Both the position numbers and the translations under genes were made by a program. Below, in pieces: positions 53,519-61,704 of a stretch of DNA of 64,000 nt; positions within the stretch are counted from its first letter, which is position 1, and the number at the start of each line of letters is the position of its first letter. The notes below the pieces were generated by a model, which saw only the letters and a list, made by a program, of their open reading frames with translations, had not been told where the DNA came from and ran no database searches. Source of the DNA: Sphingobacterium thalpophilum. Its GTDB lineage: Bacteria > Bacteroidota > Bacteroidia > Sphingobacteriales > Sphingobacteriaceae. The stretch is taken from the NCBI RefSeq assembly GCF_038396785.1, contig NZ_CP151087.1, positions 1,798,001 through 1,862,000 of the forward strand. The letters run 5' to 3'.

Positions 53519-54862
53519 ATGAAAATTAGCCTTAAAAAATCAGGATTACTTGTTGCGGCAGGAATTTTATCCACCGCATCCTTTGCGCAAAGCACAAAAG
53601 ACGCATCAATTGAAGGCACAACACCATTAGGCTCGGCAACACAATATAGAACGTGGTCGATCGGTGTGGGAGCAGGTGTAACGAGCTTGCAAAATATCGC
53701 CAAGTTTAACAATGGTGGTTACGATAAACTGGATTGGAATTTGGGTTATAGTGCTTACATCAAGAAGCAGATCTCCCCATCCTTTGGATTGAAAGCTACT
53801 TATTTTGGTGGAAAAACATCAGGCTATGTTAATAGCGATAAACAGACAGGATTTGAAACCAAAACTCCTTGGTCAGTTGCCTTATCTGGTGAGTTTTTAG
53901 CAGCCAACACGAATTGGAGATTTTTCAACAGTTTTATTAAACCTTATGCATCGATTGGTGTTGGGGTAATGAATGCTGAAACTGCTGCAATCGCTGGTGG
54001 TAACAAAGGTGAATATGGAGATTCCTATTCCAAAATCTTTGTACCGGCAGATTTTGGTTTGAAATTCGCTGTTGCCAAAGGCATCAACTTTGAATTGGGT
54101 TATCAATTGAATTGGGCGAACCAACGATTTGACAATCGTTACAATACAACTCCGCCACAACAATACAAAAATGACTTATTTACTTACGCACATGCCGGCT
54201 TAGAATTCGCATTGGGCAGCAGCAGCAAGCCTGCATTGAATAATTCGAATCCTGTCGCAACCCTTGTGAATGACTATACATTAAAATACGATGATCTGAA
54301 AGCTCAAAATGATGCGTTGAATGCTAAAAATCAAGCGTTACAAGGACAGTTAGATGGTCTCAACAATGATCTAAAAGACGACGACGGCGATGGTGTGGCT
54401 AACAAATACGATAAATGCCCAGGTACACCTTCTGGTGTCCAAGTGGATGGATCGGGTTGTCCAATTGTCGTTAAAAACGAAACCAAAGTCGTAGAGAAAG
54501 TTGTGGTTACAGAAGCAGATAAGAAAGTTGTTGCTGATGCGATCAAAAACTTGGAGTTTGATTTAGGTAAAGCAACTATTCGCTCCAGCTCTTATGCGAC
54601 ATTGAATAGAGTTGCCGCATTATTGATCGAGAAAAATTTTAGTTTAAAACTCGCAGGTCACACCGACAATACAGGTTCACGCGAATTAAATATGCGTTTG
54701 TCTAAAGAACGTGCAGAAGCGGTAAAAGCATATTTAGTATCTCAGGGTGCTAATGCGTCGCGTATCGAAGCAACCGGATATGGTCCAGACCAACCAATTG
54801 CATCCAATAAAAATGCAGCGGGCCGTCAACAGAATCGCCGTGTTGAATTTACACTTTATTAA
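53519..54862 (+). CDS. OmpA-family outer membrane protein (first of tandem pair)
   Basis: 447 residues. A signal peptide (MKISLKKSGLLVAAGILSTASFAQ) precedes an N-terminal 8-strand-type barrel (GYSAYIKKQISPSFGLKATYFGG; PYASIGVGVMN), a coiled linker (YDDLKAQNDALNAKNQALQ), a TSP3 calcium repeat (DDDGDGVANKYDKCPGTPSGV) and a C-terminal OmpA peptidoglycan-binding domain (LKLAGHTDNTGSRELNMRLSKERAEAV, where the conserved Asp and Arg contact diaminopimelate). It anchors the outer membrane to the cell wall. It is followed by its own terminator. Confidence 0.94.
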   Translation: MKISLKKSGLLVAAGILSTASFAQSTKDASIEGTTPLGSATQYRTWSIGVGAGVTSLQNIAKFNNGGYDKLDWNLGYSAYIKKQISPSFGLKATYFGGKTSGYVNSDKQTGFETKTPWSVALSGEFLAANTNWRFFNSFIKPYASIGVGVMNAETAAIAGGNKGEYGDSYSKIFVPADFGLKFAVAKGINFELGYQLNWANQRFDNRYNTTPPQQYKNDLFTYAHAGLEFALGSSSKPALNNSNPVATLVNDYTLKYDDLKAQNDALNAKNQALQGQLDGLNNDLKDDDGDGVANKYDKCPGTPSGVQVDGSGCPIVVKNETKVVEKVVVTEADKKVVADAIKNLEFDLGKATIRSSSYATLNRVAALLIEKNFSLKLAGHTDNTGSRELNMRLSKERAEAVKAYLVSQGANASRIEATGYGPDQPIASNKNAAGRQQNRRVEFTLY

Positions 54863-54883
54863 TAACTAACAAATTACACTAAT

Positions 54884-54915
54884 AAAAAGGTGTTTTTAAA
54901 CAGAAACACCTTTTT
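54884..54915 (+). terminator. Terminator after the first OmpA gene
   Basis: AAAAAGGTGTTT-8-AAACACCTTTTT, a strong stem ending in T5. Confidence 0.9.
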
Positions 54916-54973
54916 ATTTACCAAATGTCATATTTCAACTACAAACCTATAGTGAATTTAATTTTTAACTTAT

Positions 54974-54981
54974 TACTTTTG
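54974..54981 (+). promoter_or_regulatory. -7 box of the second OmpA gene
   Basis: TACTTTTG matches TAnnTTTG and lies 26 bp before the ATG. No clear -33 box. It shows that the second copy has its own promoter. Confidence 0.4.
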
Positions 54982-55007
54982 CATCGGTTTATACAAACAC
55001 AAATTAT

Positions 55008-56333
55008 ATGAAACTAAAATTACAATTCGTACTCGCGCTTGCATCTGCGGGCTTATTTGCGAATACAGCAAATGCTCAAAATGCAAAAGCATCATCCATT
55101 GAAGGAACAACACCATTTGGACCAGCTACACAATATAGAACATGGTCTATCGGTATTGGTGCCGGGGTGACAAATCAAACTAACATTGCTGGCTTTAACC
55201 GTGCAAACTATGAGGATTTAGCATGGAATTTGGGATATAGTGCTTATATTAAAAAGCAAATCTCTCCTTCTTTCGGCATTAAAGCGAGTTACTTTGGCGG
55301 TAAAACAGGTGGCGCATTTAAAGATGGATCACAATCTTTTGAGGCTAAAACACCATGGTCTGCTGCATTGTCAGGAGAATTCCAAGCGGCTAATACGAAC
55401 TGGAGATTCTTCAACAGTTTTATCAAGCCTTATGCATCTATCGGTGTTGGGGTGATGAACAGCAAAACTACGTTGACAACAGGATCAACTTCCCAAGAAG
55501 CGGATGGTATTTCTAAAATTTACGTACCATTGGACATGGGACTTAAATTTGCTGTTGCCAAAGGGATCAACTTCGAGTTGGGTTATCAGTTAAATTGGGT
55601 TAACCAAAACTTTGACGGTATTCAAGGTGGTCAATATAAGAATGACTTGTTTACTTACATCCATGGTGGCTTAGAATTTGCACTGGGTAATGGTAGCAAA
55701 CCTGCTTTGAACAATTCAAATCCTGTCGCGACCTTAGTAAACGACTACACATTGAAATACGATGATCTTAAAGCACAAAATGATGCTTTAAATGCTAAAA
55801 ACCAAGCACTACAAAATCAATTGGACGGGCTAAACAGTGACCTGAAAGATGATGATGGTGATGGTGTAGCTAACAAATATGACAAATGCCCAGGCACACC
55901 TTCAGGTGTTCAGGTAGACGGTGCAGGATGTCCAATTGTTGTTAAAAACGAAACAAGAGTGGTTGAAAAGGTTGTTGTAACAGAGGCTGACCGAAAAGTT
56001 GTTGCTGACGCAATCAAAAACTTGGAGTTCGATTTAGGAAAAGCAACCATACGTCCTACGTCATACGCGACATTAAATAAAGTAGCAGAATTGTTAATCG
56101 AGAAAAACTTCAGCTTAAAACTAGCTGGTCACACCGATAATACAGGTTCCCGTGAATTGAACATGCGTTTATCAAAAGAACGTGCAGAATCGGTAAAAGC
56201 CTATTTAGTATCTCAAGGTGCTAATGCATCGCGTATTGAAGCGACAGGTTATGGTCCTGACCAACCGATCGCATCAAACAAAACCGCTGATGGTCGTCAA
56301 CAAAACCGTCGCGTAGAGTTCACGCTTTATTAA
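55008..56333 (+). CDS. OmpA-family outer membrane protein (second of tandem pair)
   Basis: 441 residues, the same architecture as the gene before it. From the linker to the C-terminus the two proteins are almost identical; the differences gather in the signal peptide and the extracellular loops of the barrel (SGYVNSDKQTGFET in one, GGAFKDGSQSFEA in the other; the NRYNTTPPQQ loop replaced by GIQGGQ). The DNA differs at many silent sites, so the duplication is not recent or selection has kept the protein. Separate promoter and terminator allow separate control. Confidence 0.94.
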   Translation: MKLKLQFVLALASAGLFANTANAQNAKASSIEGTTPFGPATQYRTWSIGIGAGVTNQTNIAGFNRANYEDLAWNLGYSAYIKKQISPSFGIKASYFGGKTGGAFKDGSQSFEAKTPWSAALSGEFQAANTNWRFFNSFIKPYASIGVGVMNSKTTLTTGSTSQEADGISKIYVPLDMGLKFAVAKGINFELGYQLNWVNQNFDGIQGGQYKNDLFTYIHGGLEFALGNGSKPALNNSNPVATLVNDYTLKYDDLKAQNDALNAKNQALQNQLDGLNSDLKDDDGDGVANKYDKCPGTPSGVQVDGAGCPIVVKNETRVVEKVVVTEADRKVVADAIKNLEFDLGKATIRPTSYATLNKVAELLIEKNFSLKLAGHTDNTGSRELNMRLSKERAESVKAYLVSQGANASRIEATGYGPDQPIASNKTADGRQQNRRVEFTLY

Positions 56334-56359
56334 TCGATATTCTTTGATTTATACATGCC

Positions 56360-56390
56360 AAAGGCATCACTTTACAGTGATGCCTTTATT
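56360..56390 (+). terminator. Terminator after the second OmpA gene
   Basis: AAAGGCATCAC-tttaca-GTGATGCCTTT, 11-bp perfect stem, short T-run. Confidence 0.85.
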
Positions 56391-56470
56391 ATTCCCTCTT
56401 CTCTTATCGAAATCTTATTCTTTGATACGGTAAATACAAAAAAATCCCCCTATTTAAAGTAATTATATGC

Positions 56471-56715
56471 CAATTTGATTTCGATGGAGCCTATTCGCTA
56501 TTAGAAGCAATACAAAATCTTAAATCAAAACAAATAGAGGAATTGATCGTCGATTTACGTTATAATCCAGGTGGTCAGGTTGCTTTTGCAGCATTTTATA
56601 CCTAGTTAACAGCAGATTTAAATAGGAATATATTTTTGCACAATATCGGAGAAATAGTCAAATATATGTTTACGCCAGTGCTCCAACAATCTATCTTTGG
56701 CTTTATCGGAATTAA
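56471..56715 (+). pseudogene. S41-family (C-terminal processing) peptidase relic
   Basis: The frame from 56471 to the stop at 56603 reads DFDGAYSLLEAIQNLKSK then IEELIVDLRYNPGGQVAFAA, the S41 core strand with LRYNPGG. Beyond the stop a shifted frame gives QIYVYASAPTIYLWL, recalling the next S41 block (YVLTSxSTASASE). There is no start, no upstream domain and no catalytic Ser-Lys pair, so this is a fragment of a lost lipoprotein peptidase. Confidence 0.6.
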
Positions 56716-56886
56716 AGAAATCTATAATTTTATGTTGAGCATCCCTTTCAAATAAGCTAGGCTGTAAATGGTTTCACATTCAAAATAAAACTTGTTAAAG
56801 CGCGCTAAATCTAAGTAACACGACCCAATTTATTATCACTTAGTACAAAAGAATCAGATTCCCTTAAAAATCAATTATTTAAATTA

Positions 56887-56917
56887 TTTGTTTATTCCAA
56901 TATTATTCTTATCTTTG
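56887..56917 (+). promoter_or_regulatory. Promoter of the DEAD-box helicase gene
   Basis: TTTG (56887-56890), 19-bp spacer, TATCTTTG (56910-56917), exact consensus. The ~35-nt leader contains CAATAG-tgc-CTATTG (56931-56945), a small hairpin just before the start codon. Confidence 0.75.
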
Positions 56918-56957
56918 CATCGCCTTAGGCAATAGTGCCTATTGTATAAAATATTTC

Positions 56958-58835
56958 ATGAACCCATTTTTAGAACTGGGAATCCGTGAGGAAGTTGTTA
57001 ATGCCATCTCAGAATTAGGTTTCGAAAAACCTTCTGAAATTCAGGAAAAAGCCATTCCTGTTTTATTGACTGGTAACGACGATTTTGTCGGATTAGCCCA
57101 AACTGGCACAGGAAAGACCGCGGCATTTGGTCTTCCATTATTAGAGCAATTAGACTTTTCTCAAAAACACCCACAGGCATTAATCCTTTGCCCTACTCGG
57201 GAATTATGTTTACAAATCTCAAAAGATTTAGAAAAATTTGCTAAATACGTTGACAACGTACATGTTGTTGCTGTATATGGAGGTGCAAATATCTCAGACC
57301 AGCTACGTCAAATTAGACGTGGAGTGCAAATTGTAGTAGCGACCCCAGGTCGTATGTTGGATATCATCGGCAGAAATGCGATTGATTTTTCAAATGTAAA
57401 ATATGTTGTATTGGATGAAGCGGATGAGATGCTCAATATGGGCTTCAAAGAAGACATCAACAACATTTTGTCAGAAACTCCTGACGAGAAAAAAACTTGG
57501 TTATTTTCGGCGACAATGCCTTCTGAGGTACGTCGTATCGCAAAGAATTATATGACCGATCCAGTTGAGCTTACTGTAGGTACAAAAAACACCGGTAACG
57601 CCAACATTGAACACCACTATTATTTGATCAAAGCAAAAGATAAATATGCTGCGTTCAAACGTATTGTGGATTCAAACCCTGATATATTTGGTATCGTATT
57701 TTGTCGTACAAAAATCGAAACACAGGATATAGCTGAAGCGTTGATCAAAGATGGTTACAATGCAGATTCACTGCATGGTGATTTGTCCCAACAACAACGT
57801 GATAAAGTTATGAAACGTTACCGTGACCGTAGTTTACAATTGTTGATCGCAACAGACGTAGCCGCTCGTGGTATTGATGTAAGTGATGTAACTCACGTTA
57901 TCAACTTCTCTTTACCTGATGAAACAGAAAACTATACACACCGTTCAGGCCGTACAGCCCGTGCAGGTAAAACTGGTATTTCACTTTCTTTGGTAAACGT
58001 AAAAGAACTAAGCAAAATCCGTCATCTTGAAAAGATCATCGGTAAGCCTTTTGAGAAAAAACAAGTACCTCAAGGTGCTGAAGTTTGCGAAAAACAATTA
58101 TTTTCTATCGTTAAAAAGATTGAAAATGTTGAAGTAAACGACGAACAAATCAGCCCATTCTTGCCTGCAATTATGGAAAATTTGGAGTCACTTTCAAAAG
58201 AAGATATCATCAAAAGATTCGCTTCTCTTGAGTTCAACCGTTTCTTGGATTATTACAAAAATGCACCTGATTTAAATATCGAAGCGCGTGACGGTGGTCG
58301 TGAAGACCGCGGTGATAGACGTGATGGTCGTTCACGTGAAGGTTCAAAAGGCTACACGCGTTTATTTATGAATTTAGGTTCAGTAGATGAATTCTCTCGT
58401 GGAGATATGTTGGGCTTCATCTGTAACAATGCGAATATTTCAGGAAAATCAATCGGTAAAATTGATTTGAAAGGCGTATTCACATTCTTCGAAGTTCAAG
58501 ATGCAGAAGTAGAAAAAGTATTCCAAGGATTCCAAGGTGTAGATTACAACGGTCGTCAAGTACGTATCGAAGTATCTGGTGAAGCAAGAGGTGAAGGTCG
58601 TAGCGACCGTGGCGGAAGAAGCCGTGGTGGTGATCGTGGCGGAAGACGTGAAGGTGGATACCGTGGTGGTGATCGCGGTGGAAGACGTGAAGGTGGATAT
58701 GGTGGCGGCGAACGCAGCGGAAGACGTGAAGGCGGATTCAGTGGTGAGCGTCGTGATCGTGGCGAGCGTAGCAGCAATGGCGGCGGCTTCCGTGATTTCT
58801 CAGGAAAACGTAAAGAATCAAAAAGCAAATACTAA
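56958..58835 (+). CDS. DEAD-box RNA helicase with RNA-binding domain and RGG tail
   Basis: 625 residues, DeaD/CsdA-like. The helicase core (1-370) has the Q motif, AQTGTGKTAAFG (Walker A), VLDEADEML (DEAD), LFSATMPSE (SAT) and HRSGRTARAG (motif VI). A DbpA-type RNA-binding domain (about 470-545; YTRLFMNLGSVDEFSRGD) follows. The last ~75 residues are Arg-Gly-rich repeats (RGGDRGGRREGGYRGG and variants), likely disordered and RNA-binding. Expected roles are ribosome assembly and RNA turnover, especially in the cold. Terminator follows. Confidence 0.94.
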   Translation: MNPFLELGIREEVVNAISELGFEKPSEIQEKAIPVLLTGNDDFVGLAQTGTGKTAAFGLPLLEQLDFSQKHPQALILCPTRELCLQISKDLEKFAKYVDNVHVVAVYGGANISDQLRQIRRGVQIVVATPGRMLDIIGRNAIDFSNVKYVVLDEADEMLNMGFKEDINNILSETPDEKKTWLFSATMPSEVRRIAKNYMTDPVELTVGTKNTGNANIEHHYYLIKAKDKYAAFKRIVDSNPDIFGIVFCRTKIETQDIAEALIKDGYNADSLHGDLSQQQRDKVMKRYRDRSLQLLIATDVAARGIDVSDVTHVINFSLPDETENYTHRSGRTARAGKTGISLSLVNVKELSKIRHLEKIIGKPFEKKQVPQGAEVCEKQLFSIVKKIENVEVNDEQISPFLPAIMENLESLSKEDIIKRFASLEFNRFLDYYKNAPDLNIEARDGGREDRGDRRDGRSREGSKGYTRLFMNLGSVDEFSRGDMLGFICNNANISGKSIGKIDLKGVFTFFEVQDAEVEKVFQGFQGVDYNGRQVRIEVSGEARGEGRSDRGGRSRGGDRGGRREGGYRGGDRGGRREGGYGGGERSGRREGGFSGERRDRGERSSNGGGFRDFSGKRKESKSKY

Positions 58836-58859
58836 TCATTAGTACTTAGCATAAGAGTT

Positions 58860-58911
58860 AAAGACTCTGGTACAAAAGCGATCAGCTTGAGATGCCAGAG
58901 TCTTTTCTTTT
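58860..58911 (+). terminator. Terminator after the helicase gene
   Basis: AAAGACTCTGG (58860-58870) pairs with CCAGAGTCTTT (58895-58905) around a 24-nt loop, followed by TCTTTT. Confidence 0.8.
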
Positions 58912-59012
58912 ATTTCCCCTCCTAACAGTACAGGCACTAATATCTCCTGCCAATATAATAGTCTCTATAAAAAAGCGTAAATTAGCTGTATTATACGAAC
59001 TGGACTTCTAAC

Positions 59013-60779
59013 ATGCCAATAGTAGCAACAAGATTATTTGATTTAGCATACCTGCAATATAGTATTGCCCCGGATTTCCCAATGTTTTCTTTCAGAAAAG
59101 ATAACGAATGGGTACAAGTAAGCAATACTCAATTTATTGAACAGATCAACGAGACATCTAAAGGTTTGATCGCATTAGGCGTTCAGCCTGGAGAGAAAGT
59201 AGCATTAATTAGTGAGAACCGCATCGAGTGGAATATCCTTGATTTTGCCATTCAACAAATTGGAGCTGTAGTAGTCGCCATCTACCCTAATATTTCAACC
59301 TTAGATTACACGTATATCTTCAATCATGCCGAAATCAGGAAGTGTATTGTTAGTTCAAAGACACTATACACAAAGATATTAACGATACAAGATAATTGTC
59401 CGCAACTAAATGCTATTTACAGTCTAGACAAAGAGGATGGTCTAAACCATTGGCATGACTTCGTTTCCAAGGGCGAGATCATTACAGATGAAACGCTAAA
59501 CCAACTACGTGATGGTATAAAAACCGATACATTGGCGTCCATCATTTACACCTCTGGCACAACAGGAAATCCCAAAGGTGTTATGTTGTCTCATAAAAAT
59601 TTATTGGCAGATACGTTGAGTAGTGAATATTCCTTTCCTGTCGAACGGGGTGATCGTGCCCTCTCCTTTCTTCCAGTTTGTCATGCCTATGAACGCGTAT
59701 TCCAATATGTATATATGTACAAAGGTTTGACAATCTTCTTTGCTCAATCGATGGATACGATAGGTGAAGATTTTAAATCCGTTAAACCACATATTTTTTC
59801 CGCAGTACCTCGTGTATTGGAGAAAGTTTATGAGAAGATTATGGCTACAGGAGAGCAATTAACAGGAGTCAAGCGTAAGCTATTCTTCTGGTCCTTGAGC
59901 GTCGGCGAACAATACAAACTGGAGGGACGTACATGGTGGTATGACTTTCAACTGAACATTGCCCGTAAATTAGTTTTTTCAAAATGGCGCGAAGCATTAG
60001 GTGGTGACATCAAAGGGATTGCCTCCGGGAGTGCTGCTTTACAGGAAAGATTAATCCGTCTGTATATGGCAGCAGGGATTCCAATATATGAAGGTTATGG
60101 CCTCACTGAGGCGGGACCCTGTATCGCTGTAAACTGCTATAAACGAGGTATGAAAATTGGTACTGTAGGCTTACCGTTAATTAATATCGAAATAAAGCTT
60201 GCTAACGATGGAGAAATATTGACTAAAGGCGAGAATAATATGATTGGCTATTATAAAAATCCAGAGGCAACAGCAGAAGCGATCAAGGATGGCTGGCTTT
60301 ATACTGGGGACATTGGCCAATGGGTAGACGGTAAATTTCTTAAAATTATAGACCGAAAGAAAGAGATGTTCAAGACTTCTGGAGGAAAATATATCGTTCC
60401 GCAGCAGATCGAATCTAAACTGGTCGAATCTTCATTTATCGAACAGGCTATGGTACTTGGAGAAGGCCGCAAATTTCCTGCGGCGTTGATTGTTCCCAAC
60501 TATAATAATCTTCTAGAATGGTCAAGAAGTGCTTTTCCCGCCCTTGCCAATCTTTCTAGACTAGATTTTCTAAATAGCCTAGAACTGAAACAGAAAATGG
60601 GATCGGAACTCAACCGTATTAATCAAAATTTTGGCAGCTGGGAACAGATCAAGAAGTTCATCATAGTCCCCGACGAAATGACCGTTGAAACCGGTGAATT
60701 GACACCGACGTTAAAAATGAAAAGAAAAGTTATCTTGCAAAGATACGAACAAGAGATTGAAGATATTTATCAAAACTAG
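59013..60779 (+). CDS. Long-chain acyl-CoA synthetase (AMP-binding)
   Basis: 588 residues of the ANL superfamily. The P-loop motif is IIYTSGTTGNPKGVMLSH, followed by YEGYGLTEAGPCIAVN and WLYTGDIGQWVDGKFLKIIDRKKEMFKTSGGKYIVPQ, which carry the adenylation and domain-hinge residues. It activates fatty acids to acyl-AMP and acyl-CoA for lipid synthesis or degradation; it resembles the long-chain AMP-forming ligases (FadD15-like). No signal peptide. Single gene, convergent with rlmB. Confidence 0.92.
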   Translation: MPIVATRLFDLAYLQYSIAPDFPMFSFRKDNEWVQVSNTQFIEQINETSKGLIALGVQPGEKVALISENRIEWNILDFAIQQIGAVVVAIYPNISTLDYTYIFNHAEIRKCIVSSKTLYTKILTIQDNCPQLNAIYSLDKEDGLNHWHDFVSKGEIITDETLNQLRDGIKTDTLASIIYTSGTTGNPKGVMLSHKNLLADTLSSEYSFPVERGDRALSFLPVCHAYERVFQYVYMYKGLTIFFAQSMDTIGEDFKSVKPHIFSAVPRVLEKVYEKIMATGEQLTGVKRKLFFWSLSVGEQYKLEGRTWWYDFQLNIARKLVFSKWREALGGDIKGIASGSAALQERLIRLYMAAGIPIYEGYGLTEAGPCIAVNCYKRGMKIGTVGLPLINIEIKLANDGEILTKGENNMIGYYKNPEATAEAIKDGWLYTGDIGQWVDGKFLKIIDRKKEMFKTSGGKYIVPQQIESKLVESSFIEQAMVLGEGRKFPAALIVPNYNNLLEWSRSAFPALANLSRLDFLNSLELKQKMGSELNRINQNFGSWEQIKKFIIVPDEMTVETGELTPTLKMKRKVILQRYEQEIEDIYQN

Positions 60780-60784
60780 TCTAC

Positions 60785-60817
60785 AAAAAAGCCTTTGTCA
60801 AAAACAAAGGCTTTTTT
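60785..60817 (+). terminator. Bidirectional terminator between acyl-CoA synthetase and rlmB
   Basis: AAAAAAGCCTTTGT-caaaa-ACAAAGGCTTTTTT, a 14-bp stem with A6 and T6 flanks. Confidence 0.92.
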
Positions 60818-60839
60818 GTAATCAACTAAATTATATTCT

Positions 60840-61655
60840 TTATTTTTTAACAATCCGTTGACGAATCGCTTCATAGATCACTACTGCGGCCGACACAGAT
60901 ACATTTAACGAACCTATTTCACCGTACATTGGTATCTTGGCCAGGTGGTCGGCAATACGGATTAGGTCATTGGAAACACCAACGTCCTCTGCACCCATAA
61001 TCACACAGGTTGGAGCTGTATAATCCACATCATAAATGCTCGAGGTTGTTTTTTCTGTACTGGCAACTAATTGCACACCTGAATCAATCAAAAATTTACC
61101 AACTTTGGACAAGCTATCATGGCGACAGACAGGGATTTTATAAAGTGCTCCAGCAGATGTTTTAATCGCATCAGGGTTGACCTCAGCTGAGCCCTTTTTA
61201 GGGACAATGATGGCATGTACTCCAGAACATTCCGCTGTACGTGCAATAGCACCCAAATTGCGCACATCTGTCACTCCATCCAACATCAGAAGTAAAGGAG
61301 TTTCACCTTTTTCATAAATCTGAGGGAGAAGTTCTTCTATATCATGATAGGTAATTGGAGAAATAACCGCAATTACACCTTGATGATTTTTACGTGTTAT
61401 GCGGTTTAATTTTTCAATTGGCACCTGTTGAGAAGCGATATTATGTTCCTTTAACAAGGCTTTCAATTCTAGAATCAAACTGCCGCTCAAACCGCGTTGT
61501 ATAAATAATGACTCGATCTCTTTACCACTATCAATTGCTTCGATGACAGCACGAATACCAAATACCATCTGATTCACTTCACGTCTTTCCCCGTGGTCGC
61601 GATCACGTCTCTGAAAATTTCCTTGCATAATAAAACTAAATATTTCCCTCTTCAT
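60840..61655 (-). CDS. rlmB: 23S rRNA (guanosine-2'-O-)-methyltransferase RlmB
   Basis: 271 residues. The N-terminal substrate domain begins MVFGIRAVIEAIDSGKEIESLFIQ. The SPOUT domain carries the three motifs: MLDGVTDVRNLGAIARTAECSG, VIMGAEDVGVSND and GEIGSLNVSVSAAVVIYEAI. The SAM-dependent enzyme methylates a conserved guanosine in 23S rRNA. The arginine-rich lead (QRRDRDHGERREVNQ) precedes the domain. The ATG at 61628 (MQGNFQRRD) is an alternative start. Confidence 0.9.
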   Translation of the reverse strand: MKREIFSFIMQGNFQRRDRDHGERREVNQMVFGIRAVIEAIDSGKEIESLFIQRGLSGSLILELKALLKEHNIASQQVPIEKLNRITRKNHQGVIAVISPITYHDIEELLPQIYEKGETPLLLMLDGVTDVRNLGAIARTAECSGVHAIIVPKKGSAEVNPDAIKTSAGALYKIPVCRHDSLSKVGKFLIDSGVQLVASTEKTTSSIYDVDYTAPTCVIMGAEDVGVSNDLIRIADHLAKIPMYGEIGSLNVSVSAAVVIYEAIRQRIVKK

Positions 61656-61704
61656 GGAAGAGTTTGCAAATGTACAAAAATAAAAAACAACTAGCGTGCT
61701 TGAA

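Noticed and set aside
58556..58828. Proline/arginine-rich minus-strand frame, and short near-repeats at 58600-58770 that resemble an array
   Set aside because: Both are by-products of the RGG-repeat coding of the helicase tail. The repeat units are contiguous with no spacers, so this is not a CRISPR array.
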